Shown here: positions 52,601 to 61,463 of the stretch, one piece after another
Layout: the number at the start of each line of letters is the position of its first letter
Numbering within the stretch: position 1 is the first letter of the stretch
The notes under the pieces: generated by a model
Database searches by the model: none
What the model was told of the DNA's origin: nothing
The model's input: only the letters and a program-made list of their open reading frames with translations
Translations under genes and position numbers: made by a program
From: Desulfopila aestuarii DSM 18488
GTDB taxonomy: Bacteria > Desulfobacterota > Desulfobulbia > Desulfobulbales > Desulfocapsaceae
NCBI RefSeq assembly: GCF_900143695.1
Contig: NZ_FRFE01000009.1
Location: 1 to 64,000, forward strand
Length of the DNA: 64,000 bases
Reading direction: 5' to 3'

Positions 52601-52909
52601 CTAGGCAATTTCACTCATACTCCCTGCACCAACCTTCAGGGATTCGAAAATGCCGACGAGAGTGACAGTAAAAATAATTGACTCATAATACACTTCATAC
52701 AATGAGCTGAGATATGGGTTTTCTTCTATCATCTGCTTGGATGCTGCATTTAAGCCATTACGGCCATCCATTTCTATCTGCGAATAAAATTTCTCGATAG
52801 TCTCCCAGATCCTGAGAAGTTGTTCATAATTGTCCGATGTATGGACGATCCTGCAATTGTTCCTTGATGAATTCGGTTGATTCATTCCCAGCAAAATATA
52901 TTTGCCCAT
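52601..52909 (-). CDS. Small protein of unknown function
   Basis: A 102-residue soluble protein starting at ATG 52909 with AGGAAAAAGAT upstream. It begins MGKYILLGMNQPNSSRNNC, has a helix with IVHTSDNYEQLLRIWETIEKFYS and ends in a hydrophobic helix SIIFTVTLVGIFESL. I do not recognise the family. It lies 21 bp after the 3-hydroxyacyl-CoA dehydrogenase gene on the same strand, so it may be the last gene of that operon, but its base use is more AT-rich than its neighbours. Confidence 0.5.
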   Translation of the reverse strand: MGKYILLGMNQPNSSRNNCRIVHTSDNYEQLLRIWETIEKFYSQIEMDGRNGLNAASKQMIEENPYLSSLYEVYYESIIFTVTLVGIFESLKVGAGSMSEIA

Positions 52910-52930
52910 ATCTTTTTCCTGGATTGAAAT

Positions 52931-53839
52931 TTAATAGATTCCTTTGAGGAACTCTTTTGAGAGGTATTCCGGTTCAGGATATGAATAGAACCCCTTACCG
53001 GTCTTTTTACCCAGATCTCCGCGATCCACATATTCTTTGAGAAATGCCGCATTTTTTTGTCCACGCGGATCATTTTTTCGCCCAGCCCAATACGCGGTGA
53101 CCTTGTAGACCGTTTCGAGGCCGATAGAGTCCATAATCCCAAAGGGGCCGAATCTGGATCTGAAAATACCCATCCAGGCCCGGTCGATATCCTCGACACT
53201 TGCCACGCCTTTGGATGCAAGGCTTAAAGCCGCACCCATCCATTCCGACAGCATGGTATTGAAAACATATCCGGGCTGCTCTTTTTTCAGTTCAATGGGG
53301 AAATGATTGATGGCCGTGCAAAAGCCACGTACCGCCTCAAGCGCTGCCTCTGAAGTACCGGGATGGGGCATGATATCGACCACATTTGTTGTCTCGCAGT
53401 CATGGAAGTGAAGCGCAAGAAAACGGTCAGGCCGGCCGGTCGCCTCGGCAATCATCGAAGGAATGAGGGTCGATGTGTTCGTGGTGAAAATGGTGTGCTC
53501 GGGGCATATCTTATGAAACCGGGCAAACACCTCAGCCTTGATTCTGGGATCTTCAGGTACCGATTCATTGATGAAATCGGCATCCTTGCCCGCATCTTCA
53601 GGGTCTGAGGAAAACCGTATTCTCTGAAGGGCCCCGGCAACTTTTTCCCTGGCGAACCGGTTGTGGTCGGCAAGCCGATGGGCCAGCTTGCCGACCCTCG
53701 CCTCAGCCCGGTTGAGCGCCTCTGGAAATGCATCAAAGATGGTCACTTCAAAGCCGGATGCACCACAGAGCACACCTATCTGGAGCCCCATGGTTCCGGC
53801 ACCCAGGATGAGCACTTTTTTCATCTCGCAGCTCTCCAT
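52931..53839 (-). CDS. 3-hydroxyacyl-CoA dehydrogenase
   Basis: A 302-residue NAD-dependent dehydrogenase of the 3-hydroxybutyryl/3-hydroxyacyl-CoA family, at the normal length. The N-terminal Rossmann fold is VLILGAGTMGLQIGVLCG. Catalytic elements are INESVPED, NTSTLIPS, and LHFHDCETTNVVDIMPHPGT, in which the usual catalytic His of the HFFNP-type motif corresponds to HFHD. The C-terminal helical domain has GVASVEDIDRAW, typical of this family. It oxidises 3-hydroxyacyl-CoA in beta-oxidation. ATG 53839 has AGGAG upstream. It is last or second last in the leftward acyl-CoA operon. Confidence 0.85.
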   Translation of the reverse strand: MESCEMKKVLILGAGTMGLQIGVLCGASGFEVTIFDAFPEALNRAEARVGKLAHRLADHNRFAREKVAGALQRIRFSSDPEDAGKDADFINESVPEDPRIKAEVFARFHKICPEHTIFTTNTSTLIPSMIAEATGRPDRFLALHFHDCETTNVVDIMPHPGTSEAALEAVRGFCTAINHFPIELKKEQPGYVFNTMLSEWMGAALSLASKGVASVEDIDRAWMGIFRSRFGPFGIMDSIGLETVYKVTAYWAGRKNDPRGQKNAAFLKEYVDRGDLGKKTGKGFYSYPEPEYLSKEFLKGIY

Positions 53840-53964
53840 ACGTTATCTCCTCGATTGCCGGGGCTGCAGCAACAGTCCCGCATAGATCTATTCTTTTCTG
53901 TTGAGGAAAAGAGGATTAAATGAACTCTTGTGTCAGGTGGCGAGCCGAACGGCAGGTGCCACTT

Positions 53965-54717
53965 TTAGATCGTCATGCCTCCGTCACTTATCAGGCAGGC
54001 ACCGGTAGTAAATGATGAAGCATCTGAGGCCAGATAGAGAATGGAACCGGCCATTTCTTCTGGCTGTGCATAACGTCTCAAGGGAATCTGGGCCAGGGCA
54101 CGCTTGCAGATTTCATCCGAATTGATGATAGCGGAGGAAAACTTGGTATCGGTCAGGCCAGGCAGCAAGGCATTGACACGGATATTCAGTGGGGCCAACT
54201 CTTTGGCAAGCGTTTGGGTCATGCTGACCAGAGCTGCCTTGGTTGCAGAATAAATCCCCTGCATATAGCCAGGACGTACGGCATTGATCGAAGAGACGTT
54301 GATGATGGCTCCCCCCTCTTTCATCAGTGGAACTGCATATTTAGTCATGAAAAACGGGCCTTTGATGTTGACATCAAGAGTCTTGTCCCAGATGCCTGCG
54401 TCAGCCTTGAGCATTTCCCCGAAATGGGGATTGGTGGCGGCGTTGTTCACCAGGATATCGACGCGGCCGAATTTATCCATGATGCGAGCAAAAAGTGCCT
54501 CTATCTGATCGGGGAAACCGGCATGACAGCTCATGGCTACAGCTTTTCCTCCAGCTTCATCAATTTCTTTGGTGGCAGCTTCCAGGGCTTCAAGATTTCG
54601 GCTCACCAGGATGCAGACGGCTCCGCAGGCTGCCAGTTTTTTAGCTGCTGCCAGGCCGATCCCCCGGCTTGCTCCTGTAATCACCGCAACTTTTCCGTTC
54701 AGGTCATATTCTTTCAT
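53965..54717 (-). CDS. SDR family oxidoreductase
   Basis: A 250-residue classical short-chain dehydrogenase, complete. It has the cofactor motif TGASRGIG, NNAATNPH (the NNAG equivalent), the Ser of NVSSINAV, the catalytic YSATK and SDGGM near the C-terminus. Arg in VSRNLEA after strand 2 suggests NADP preference (inference). In this operon it could reduce or oxidise an oxo/hydroxyacyl-CoA; in the levulinate pathway an SDR performs the 4-oxo to 4-hydroxyacyl step. GAGGAG precedes ATG 54717. It is 125 bp upstream of the 3-hydroxyacyl-CoA dehydrogenase gene. Confidence 0.9.
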   Translation of the reverse strand: MKEYDLNGKVAVITGASRGIGLAAAKKLAACGAVCILVSRNLEALEAATKEIDEAGGKAVAMSCHAGFPDQIEALFARIMDKFGRVDILVNNAATNPHFGEMLKADAGIWDKTLDVNIKGPFFMTKYAVPLMKEGGAIINVSSINAVRPGYMQGIYSATKAALVSMTQTLAKELAPLNIRVNALLPGLTDTKFSSAIINSDEICKRALAQIPLRRYAQPEEMAGSILYLASDASSFTTGACLISDGGMTI

Positions 54718-54729
54718 CCGTCTCTCCTC

Positions 54730-55797
54730 TTATATTTTAGACTCGTTTATAGTCCTCAAAGCTGTCTTTTCGAGGGCGTGAACAGCGAAAATCAAGGTGG
54801 CAAACCGTTTGTTTTTGGTCAATCCGTGGAAATACCGGTTGTAGATCTGCTGGGCAATCACAGCCAGACGAAAGAGTCCGAAGCAGTAATAGTAGGCAAA
54901 ATTGGTCACATCCCTGCCGGTCTTCTCCCCGTACCGGGTAACGATCTCCTGCCGGGTAAGCATGCCGGGAAGATGGGTGGGCATAGATCGTATCATCTGC
55001 ATCTCTTTGGGATCGTGTTCATTAACCCAATAGGCCAGGCTATTGCCCAGGTCCATGAGGGGATCTCCGTAGGTCGCCATTTCCCAGTCCAGAATACCGG
55101 TGATCTTCTCTGATCTCTGCGGTTCCAAAACCAGGTTATCCATCTTGTAATCATTGTGGACCATCGTAGGAGTATCCGTATCATCCGGCATATTTTCGGC
55201 CAGCCAGGCCATGATTGCCTCGAAGTCAGGGGCATCATCTGTTTTGGCTTTCCTGTATCGTGCCGACCAGCCCTCCACTTGCCTTCTCACATAGCCGCCT
55301 GGCTTGCCGAGCGAATCGAGACCTGTGGCTTTCATGTCAATACCATGGATCTCCACCAGGGTGTCGGTAAGGTTTTCGCAAAGCGCTCGCGCCTGTTCAA
55401 TTGGCAGGGACAGGTCCGGAGGAAGATCTTTTCTCAGGATAATACCGGACATCTTTTCCATGACGAAAAACGGAGCACCGATAAGTTCGGGATCGCCGCA
55501 ATAGGCGAGGGGTCTGGGACACCTGGGAAAAACAGGATGAAGTGCCGAAAGCACCTTGTATTCCCGTTCCATGTCATGGCCCTTATCCACCTTTGCCCCT
55601 ATGGGTGGACGGCGGAGCACCATTTCCATGTTTCCGGCCTTCAGCTGGTATGTCAGGTTGGAATATCCAGAAGGGAACTGACTGATTTCAAGGTCACCTG
55701 ACAACTCAGACACCTTGGCCTTGAGGAAGTCTCCGATACGTCCGGCATGAATTTCCTCACCCTTTCTGACCGTTGTTGCTTGATCAACGATTGACAT
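54730..55797 (-). CDS. APH-type phosphotransferase (ACAD10/11 kinase-like, LvaA-like)
   Basis: A 355-residue kinase of the aminoglycoside phosphotransferase superfamily, the type found at the N-terminus of eukaryotic ACAD10/11. The P-loop equivalent is FPSGYSNLTYQL, the nucleotide Lys/Glu region is MEMVLRRPP, the catalytic loop is MVHNDYKMDNLVL (HxD...N) and the metal motif is ILDWEMATYGDP. All are intact. In the ACAD11 and Pseudomonas LvaA cases this domain phosphorylates 4-hydroxyacyl-CoA. Its gene lies next to TetR and the ACAD, which supports that role here. ATG 55797 follows GGAGG. Confidence 0.85.
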   Translation of the reverse strand: MSIVDQATTVRKGEEIHAGRIGDFLKAKVSELSGDLEISQFPSGYSNLTYQLKAGNMEMVLRRPPIGAKVDKGHDMEREYKVLSALHPVFPRCPRPLAYCGDPELIGAPFFVMEKMSGIILRKDLPPDLSLPIEQARALCENLTDTLVEIHGIDMKATGLDSLGKPGGYVRRQVEGWSARYRKAKTDDAPDFEAIMAWLAENMPDDTDTPTMVHNDYKMDNLVLEPQRSEKITGILDWEMATYGDPLMDLGNSLAYWVNEHDPKEMQMIRSMPTHLPGMLTRQEIVTRYGEKTGRDVTNFAYYYCFGLFRLAVIAQQIYNRYFHGLTKNKRFATLIFAVHALEKTALRTINESKI

Positions 55798-55854
55798 TTG
55801 CCCTATCCTCCAGTGCGTCTCCTCTACGGATTCGCAGTGATTAACTTGCAAAAC

Positions 55855-56550
55855 TCAACAACAGCAATATTTCTCTACCATTTCCATTACCTGCTCTGCA
55901 TACTGGTCCACAGGCACTTGCTGTTTGGTGTATTTCCAGCGTTTGAGGTACCATTCCTGTTGCAAAGCCTTGATCATCGAAGCGGTGAGGGCGTGGTTCC
56001 CGGCCCGAAAGACCCCTTCGGCCTCTCCCTGTTCCAGAATATCGCATAAAATTTTCTGGGTACGTTCTTCCATGGCCTTCACTGCCTCGAACTCGGCGGC
56101 CTTCAGGTTTCTGACCTCCATAAAGGCAAAATAGAACCAGGGCCGCATGAGCTCCGAGAGAAAAATATGTGCTTTGATCGTAACCCTCAGCTTTTCCAGG
56201 GGGTGAGCATGTTCGCGGGAGAACATCTCCAGGGTTTCGCAAACCATGCTTCTTCCCTGTTCGAGTATTATGGCCAGCAGCTGATCCTTGCTCTCAAAAT
56301 ACGGGTAGAGTGCGCCCAGGCTTATCCCAGATTTCTGGCTTAAATCCCTCATGGTCATGGCATGAAACCCTTTCTTTGAGGAGATGCTGAAAACCGCGGA
56401 AAGGATTTTTTCCAGGTTGTCTACAGCCGTTTTTTCCTTCTTGATCCGCATGGTATCCTGGTTGGCCAGGTAGACCTGCTGAGGAATATCCGCGCCGCGG
56501 GTGGCGTATTTTTTCTTGAATGTCGTGTAGTCCAAGCTGCTTTCAGGCAT
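55855..56550 (-). CDS. TetR family transcriptional regulator
   Basis: A 231-residue TetR regulator. The N-terminal helix-turn-helix is in residues ~45-95 (TMRDLSQKSGISLGALYPYF then ESKDQLLAII). An N-terminal arm of 40 residues is longer than usual. The C-terminal ligand domain follows, ending in CCC. It overlaps the end of the upstream ACAD gene by 8 bp, so it is translated within the operon it presumably controls. Acyl-CoA is a plausible inducer, by analogy with fatty-acid TetR regulators. Confidence 0.88.
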   Translation of the reverse strand: MPESSLDYTTFKKKYATRGADIPQQVYLANQDTMRIKKEKTAVDNLEKILSAVFSISSKKGFHAMTMRDLSQKSGISLGALYPYFESKDQLLAIILEQGRSMVCETLEMFSREHAHPLEKLRVTIKAHIFLSELMRPWFYFAFMEVRNLKAAEFEAVKAMEERTQKILCDILEQGEAEGVFRAGNHALTASMIKALQQEWYLKRWKYTKQQVPVDQYAEQVMEMVEKYCCC

Positions 56551-57736
56551 ACGTTTTCAATATCCTTTTTGCGAGTGCTGTCTTGTGTACTTCATCTGCC
56601 CCGTCGTAAATGCGGGCAGCTCTTTCATGGCGATAAAACCAGGCCAGTATGGTGTCGTCGGTCATGCCCAGGCCGCCGTGCACCTGGAGTGCCCGGTCCA
56701 CGATCCGGCCCATGGTGTTGGCGACGACAAATTTGATCATGGAGATAGAATCACGGGCCGCTGATGCCCCCACGTTATCGATCTGCCAGGCTGAATTTAA
56801 GGTGAGCAGGCGGGCCGACTCCAGTTCCGCTGCGGATTCGGCTATCCAGCTCTGGATAATCTGGCGGCTGGCAAGAGTCTCACCGGAAGGAGAAATGACA
56901 CGGGTATTGGCTCGCCTGCACATCAGGTCAAACGCCCGGCGGCAAACCCCCAGCCATCGCATGCAGTGATGAATGCGGCCCGGCCCCAACCTTTCCTGGG
57001 CCATGACAAACCCATGCCCTTCAACACCCAGCAGGTTCTCCTGGGGAACCCGGCAGCCTTCAAAGAGTATTTCACCGTGACTGAAATAATCATCTCCTTC
57101 ATGGCCCATAACCGGGATATTTCTCACAAGGTTAAACCCTGGGGTGTTTGTGGGCACGATAATCATAGAAGCCCGCTGGTATTTTGGGGCCTCCGGGTTG
57201 GTAACGGCCATGGTGATGGCAAATTTGGCCCCGTCTGCGGAAGATGTATACCATTTGTGGCCGTTAATCACATAGTCGGTTCCGTCTTTCACTGCAGTGG
57301 TCTCCAGCATGACGGGATTGGAACCTGGCATATCCACCTCAGTCATGGCGAAGCAGGATCTTATCTCTCCCTGGACGAGGGGGAGAAGCCAACGTTTTTT
57401 CTGCTCTTCTGTTCCATGGGCGTGGAGGATTTCCACGTTGCCCGCATCCGGCGCCTGGCACCAGAACACATAGTGGCCCAGTGGTGATTTGCCAAGCGCT
57501 TCCGAGACAAGGCCATGCTCCAGAAGGGAGATGCCCATTCCTCCACAATCTTTTGGAAAATTTGGTGCCCAGAGCTCCATCCGTTTAACCATTGCCTGCT
57601 TTTCCCTGAGCACGGGTAGCATATCCCGGAATGGACGGGTCAAAAACTCCGGTTCCAGGGGAATGAGTTCTTTCTCCACAAATTCGTCGATCATGGAGAC
57701 AATGGTCTGAATCCGGTTTGATATCTGAAAGTCCAC
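56543..57736 (-). CDS. Acyl-CoA dehydrogenase, ACAD10/11 type
   Basis: A 397-residue FAD acyl-CoA dehydrogenase of normal length. Blocks seen are FAMTEVDMPGSNP (FAD/substrate), INGHKWYTSSADGAK, QVHGGLGMTDDTILAWFYRHERAARIYDGADEVHKTALAKRIL. The usual catalytic Glu of the Y-E-G motif is Asp (IYDGADEVH), as I recall for ACAD10/11-type enzymes. Those act on 4-phosphoacyl-CoA in hydroxyacid breakdown. The start is GTG 57736 with AGAGGA eight bases ahead. It is 82 bp downstream of etfA, its expected electron acceptor. Confidence 0.9.
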   Translation of the reverse strand: MDFQISNRIQTIVSMIDEFVEKELIPLEPEFLTRPFRDMLPVLREKQAMVKRMELWAPNFPKDCGGMGISLLEHGLVSEALGKSPLGHYVFWCQAPDAGNVEILHAHGTEEQKKRWLLPLVQGEIRSCFAMTEVDMPGSNPVMLETTAVKDGTDYVINGHKWYTSSADGAKFAITMAVTNPEAPKYQRASMIIVPTNTPGFNLVRNIPVMGHEGDDYFSHGEILFEGCRVPQENLLGVEGHGFVMAQERLGPGRIHHCMRWLGVCRRAFDLMCRRANTRVISPSGETLASRQIIQSWIAESAAELESARLLTLNSAWQIDNVGASAARDSISMIKFVVANTMGRIVDRALQVHGGLGMTDDTILAWFYRHERAARIYDGADEVHKTALAKRILKTYA

Positions 57737-57818
57737 AATGAGTTCCTCTTCATGAAGGTTGATGGCTTAAAACCAGTTCATTTGATGGGATAACTGGATT
57801 GGATTCGATAAAAAATCT

Positions 57819-58811
57819 TCATCCCGATTCCATAAACGCCTCAATAAACGTATTCAGGTCCGCGACGATGGAGAGATCTGCATGGCGGCAGATGGGGGCA
57901 TCGGGATTTTTATTGATGCTCACCACCCATTTTGATCCGGACATACCCGCGAGGTGCTGGGACGATCCGGAAATTCCGCAGGCGATATAGAGATCAGGGC
58001 TAATCGTGGCCCCTGTGATTCCGACCTGGCGGCCATAGGGTACCCAACCCATATCCACCAGCGGGCGGGAAGCACCCATACATGCTCCGGCAAATCGTGC
58101 GGTAAACGATTCTATTTTTTTAAGGTTTTCTTTTTTTCCGATGCCCCTGCCTGCTCCCACGACAATTTTTGCCCCCTGTATCTCACCGTTGCCCATTGAT
58201 TGTCTGGTCATGGACAGTCGCTTTATTGCTGGTTTCAGACAGGATGGTGGTAGTTCCATTTCGACGATGGAACCTTGCCCGGAAACACTCTCCATTTTCC
58301 TGCTGGCAAAGGTTCCAGGTGGAAGAGTCAATACGCACAGACCGTGCTGTGCTGGATAAAGGGGAAGGAGGCGCGTGTTGTCCATAACCAGTCGATAAAA
58401 GACCAGCCGGTTTTCATGGCGTTGTATATCTGTAACTCCTGAAAGGGTACAACCGTTTAGTTTTGCGCCAAGGTAAGGGGCGACCTCTCTTCCCATGGTT
58501 GTCTGGGGTAAGATGACAAAAGCAGGAGATATCTCTTTTACCAGATGAACCAGCCCCTGTTGCAAAGATTCAGGTGTTACCTCACATGGCCACCGCACCG
58601 CCAGCGTCACGACTCCGGTGCGGTCATTTACCTCTTGTGCCAAGGTTAGAGGGGATAAACCGGGAACCAGAACCGCTATGTCCATTTCTGTTTTGCCGAA
58701 TAACTCCCGTATCCTCTCAGCAGCAGCAACGAGCTCAAAAAGGAACGCGGGCATCTTTCCATCAACAGGTTCGGCAATTACCAGGATCTTTTCTCGTATA
58801 TCCGTTTTCAT
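57819..58811 (-). CDS. etfA: Electron transfer flavoprotein alpha subunit
   Basis: A 330-residue EtfA. The N-domain starts MKTDIREKILVIAEPVDGKM. The C-terminal FAD-binding domain has GAGRGIGKKENL, GASRPLVDMGWVP, QVGITGATISPDLYIACGISGSSQHLAGM and SINKNPDAPICRHADLSIVADL, all canonical. It accepts electrons from the acyl-CoA dehydrogenase encoded next in the operon, with EtfB as partner. The etfA and etfB genes are separated here by the acyl-CoA ligase gene, an unusual order. ATG 58811 lies 28 bp past the ligase stop. Confidence 0.93.
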   Translation of the reverse strand: MKTDIREKILVIAEPVDGKMPAFLFELVAAAERIRELFGKTEMDIAVLVPGLSPLTLAQEVNDRTGVVTLAVRWPCEVTPESLQQGLVHLVKEISPAFVILPQTTMGREVAPYLGAKLNGCTLSGVTDIQRHENRLVFYRLVMDNTRLLPLYPAQHGLCVLTLPPGTFASRKMESVSGQGSIVEMELPPSCLKPAIKRLSMTRQSMGNGEIQGAKIVVGAGRGIGKKENLKKIESFTARFAGACMGASRPLVDMGWVPYGRQVGITGATISPDLYIACGISGSSQHLAGMSGSKWVVSINKNPDAPICRHADLSIVADLNTFIEAFMESG

Positions 58812-58839
58812 GCAATATCCATTAACTTGCGGGAAACGA

Positions 58840-60510
58840 TCAGAGATCGTTTGTCGCCATCTGCCGCAGATCCTTGCGCAGCACCTTGCCAACCGTCGAT
58901 TTCGGTAACTCCTCGCAAAAAGTCACCATGGTCGGCAGCTTGTAAGCAGCCAGCCTCTCCCGGCAGAAGTGGATCATTTCCGCCTCGGTGGCAGTCTCAC
59001 CAGACTTCAGGACAGCGAAGACTTTGATCTGTTCACCTCTGGTGGGGTGCGGCACGCCTACAGCGCAGGCTTCCGCCACCTTGGGGTGGGTAAAGAAAAC
59101 CTCATCGATCTCTCGTGGATACACGTTGTACCCTCCCGAGATGATCATGTCTTTCTTGCGGTCGACGATATAGAAATAGCCTTCAGAGTCCATCGTGGCG
59201 ATGTCGCCGGTGTAGAGCCATCCGTCTCTCAGGGTGGCGGCAGTCTCCTCTGGCCGGTTCCAGTAGCCGGCCATCACCTGCGGACCTTTGACAATGAGTT
59301 CGCCGGCTTCACCCAATGGGACGTCCGATACGCCGTCAACCAGGTCCACGAGACGGCACTCTGTGTCTGGCAGAGGCAGACCGATGGAGCCAATCTTGGT
59401 TTTTCCACTGTAGGGGTTGATATGGGTTACCGGGCAGGTTTCACTGAGACCGAACCCTTCGGAAATGGTCGTTCCCGTGCGTGATCTGAATTCGTTGATC
59501 ACCTCGACCGGCAGGGGAGCGCTACCTGAAAAGCAACCCTTGATGCAGGAGAGATCGAGCTCGTCGACTTTAGGGTGTCTGAGGATACCGATGTACATAG
59601 TCGGAACCATGGAAACGAAGCCGGGTTTGAATCTCGCAATGGTGTCGATAAGATGATCTGGCTGAGGTTTTGGGATCAGGACGTTGCTCCAGGCCAGATA
59701 GAGGGAGTAGTTCATGCTGGTGGTGAGACCCATGACATGGAAGAAGGGCAAAGCTCCGAGCATCACCTCGTCTTGTTCTCGATTAAACACCGGGAACCAT
59801 GCGTCTACCTGCTGAAGCTGGCGGCTGAGGTTGCCGTGGGTAAGCATGGCTCCTTTGGCGAGCCCGGTAGTGCCGCCTGTGTATTGCAGCATGGCCATGT
59901 CGTTCATGCTCAGGGAGGCAATTTCCTTGAGAGGCGTCTGTTTTTCGAGCAAGGTACACCAGGGATAAAGGTCATCAGCAGGGGTGACCTCAGCGGTCGG
60001 CACCAGCTTTGCCGTTTTCAGGGCCGATGGAAGGTAGTCGGCAAAACTGGTGTAAACGATCTGGCGTATGGCGGTTCTGGTTCTCAGAGCCACCATGCGG
60101 TCGGCCATCAGATCCAGGGTGACCAGACAGATGGCGCCCGAGTCGTTGAGCTGGTGGATCAGCTCACGATCTGTGTAGAGAGGGTTGTTCATCACCACGA
60201 CAGCACCCAGTTTGAGAGTGGCGTGGTACGCGACCACGCAGGGGATCGTATTGGGTAGCAGGATCGCCACCCGGTCTCCCTTGGTGATGCCAAATCCTGC
60301 AAGAGCGGCGGCAAAACGGTCAATCATCTCCCCAAATTCAGTATAGCTCAGCTGAAAGCCCATAAAGTTGAGGGCAGTTCGTTCGGGGTAGTTGCTGATA
60401 TTTGCTTCCAGTATCTGGGGCAGGGTGATCTGCCGGTAGTCTATTTTGTGAGGAACGCCTTCATCGTAGTGTGCCAGCCAGGGTTGTGCAGCCATCGTTG
60501 TCGTAGTCAT
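58840..60510 (-). CDS. Long/medium-chain acyl-CoA ligase (AMP-forming)
   Basis: A 556-residue member of the ANL superfamily that activates a carboxylic acid to its CoA thioester with ATP. Motifs are YTGGTTGLAKGAM (P-loop, A3), GFGLSETCPVTHINP (A5), YTGDIATMDSEGYFYIVDR (A7/A8) and the C-terminal Lys of PKSTVGKVLRKDL. It is FadD-like by overall pattern, though the chain length cannot be read. ATG 60510 follows AAGGAG, excluding the longer frame. It lies between etfB (85-bp gap) and etfA. In this operon it should activate the acid consumed by the ACAD and the kinase. Confidence 0.92.
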   Translation of the reverse strand: MTTTTMAAQPWLAHYDEGVPHKIDYRQITLPQILEANISNYPERTALNFMGFQLSYTEFGEMIDRFAAALAGFGITKGDRVAILLPNTIPCVVAYHATLKLGAVVVMNNPLYTDRELIHQLNDSGAICLVTLDLMADRMVALRTRTAIRQIVYTSFADYLPSALKTAKLVPTAEVTPADDLYPWCTLLEKQTPLKEIASLSMNDMAMLQYTGGTTGLAKGAMLTHGNLSRQLQQVDAWFPVFNREQDEVMLGALPFFHVMGLTTSMNYSLYLAWSNVLIPKPQPDHLIDTIARFKPGFVSMVPTMYIGILRHPKVDELDLSCIKGCFSGSAPLPVEVINEFRSRTGTTISEGFGLSETCPVTHINPYSGKTKIGSIGLPLPDTECRLVDLVDGVSDVPLGEAGELIVKGPQVMAGYWNRPEETAATLRDGWLYTGDIATMDSEGYFYIVDRKKDMIISGGYNVYPREIDEVFFTHPKVAEACAVGVPHPTRGEQIKVFAVLKSGETATEAEMIHFCRERLAAYKLPTMVTFCEELPKSTVGKVLRKDLRQMATNDL

Positions 60511-60595
60511 CGCCACTCCTTTGTTCGTGATCCGATAATTGAGTACGGGGCAACCGGTTCGGCAAACGCCATGATCTATGCCGCCATGACCATTT

Positions 60596-61339
60596 TCATA
60601 AAAGCGCCCGCTCCTGCAAAAAAGATGTGAATATACGAACCTGTTTTTCAATGCTGCCGTTGATCATCTCTCCTGCCCGTGACTTTTGAGGTTCGATAGT
60701 ATCCAGGAAAATCGCATCCGGTTGCATACCCGCCAGGTCCAGCTCTCGAAGAGTGATGGTTTGGATCTCGGCCGACGCCGCCTTGAGGATATTAGAGAGA
60801 CTTGGGTAACGGGGAGTGTAGTGCCCCGCTTGAATGGAGACCAGTGCCGGCAAGGGGATCTCAAGGGTTTCTCTTTTCCCTCCTTCCCAATCCCTATGGC
60901 AGGCCAAGCTTCCGGATTGATGGTTTAACCGAACCACACCAGTGGCAAATGTGATTTGCATATGGACGGCCAACATGGGTCCGACCTGACCGGCCATGAG
61001 ATCCTGAGACATGATGCCGGTAAGAATAAGGTCATATTCCGGAGTGAAATCAGTACACGTGAGAGCACGGCTTAGCAACTCTGCCGTTTCAGATGCCGGA
61101 ACCAGTCCATCCGGTCTCTCATTCTTGTGATCGGTCAGAATGTGAAATGCGTTGTCTGCCCCCATTCCTAACGCTCGATGAAGAATGTTTGCCCACTTTG
61201 GCGGGCCGGCAGTGATCACATCAACCAGGCAGCTGCTGTCACTGTCCTTCAGCCTTAATCCGGCTTCAACAGCATGAGCCTCCAAAGGGCCAATCTCCTG
61301 GCCAGTGATGTTCGGTTTTATGCATATGAGAATTTTCAT
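60596..61339 (-). CDS. etfB: Electron transfer flavoprotein beta subunit
   Basis: A 247-residue EtfB-type protein (MKILICIKPN start, LEAHAVEAGLRLKDS, VDVITAGPPKWANILHRALGMGADNAFHI, and a central DLILTGIMSQDLMAGQVGPMLA that is the AMP/FAD-domain signature). It pairs with EtfA encoded 1.8 kb further along the same operon. It is a divergent form: the usual GRQAIDGD-type stretch reads GIMSQDLMAGQ. ATG 61339 has no strong ribosome site. It is the first gene of the leftward operon. Confidence 0.88.
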   Translation of the reverse strand: MKILICIKPNITGQEIGPLEAHAVEAGLRLKDSDSSCLVDVITAGPPKWANILHRALGMGADNAFHILTDHKNERPDGLVPASETAELLSRALTCTDFTPEYDLILTGIMSQDLMAGQVGPMLAVHMQITFATGVVRLNHQSGSLACHRDWEGGKRETLEIPLPALVSIQAGHYTPRYPSLSNILKAASAEIQTITLRELDLAGMQPDAIFLDTIEPQKSRAGEMINGSIEKQVRIFTSFLQERALL

Positions 61340-61463
61340 AATGCAACCATATAAGGGGCAAAGAGATAAATCAAGAAAAAAGAACAAGCGTTCGTTTTTA
61401 ATGTTGACTTTAAGTAATCAAAAATACAGTATAATGAAAAATACTATAGATCGGAGGAGGTCA
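61340..61463. promoter_or_regulatory. Bidirectional promoter region, etfB operon / histidine phosphatase
   Basis: These 124 bp must serve both divergent units. A perfect TATAAT lies at 61430-61435, with TTGACT at 61404-61409, but the spacer is 20 bp, so only the -10 is firm. The leader to ATG 61464 would be about 22 nt. TetR control of this region is likely but no palindrome is obvious. Confidence 0.4.

Noticed and set aside
61404-61435. TTGACT and TATAAT as a full sigma70 promoter for the histidine phosphatase
   Set aside because: The spacer is 20 bp, too long for a normal pair; only the -10 is kept.
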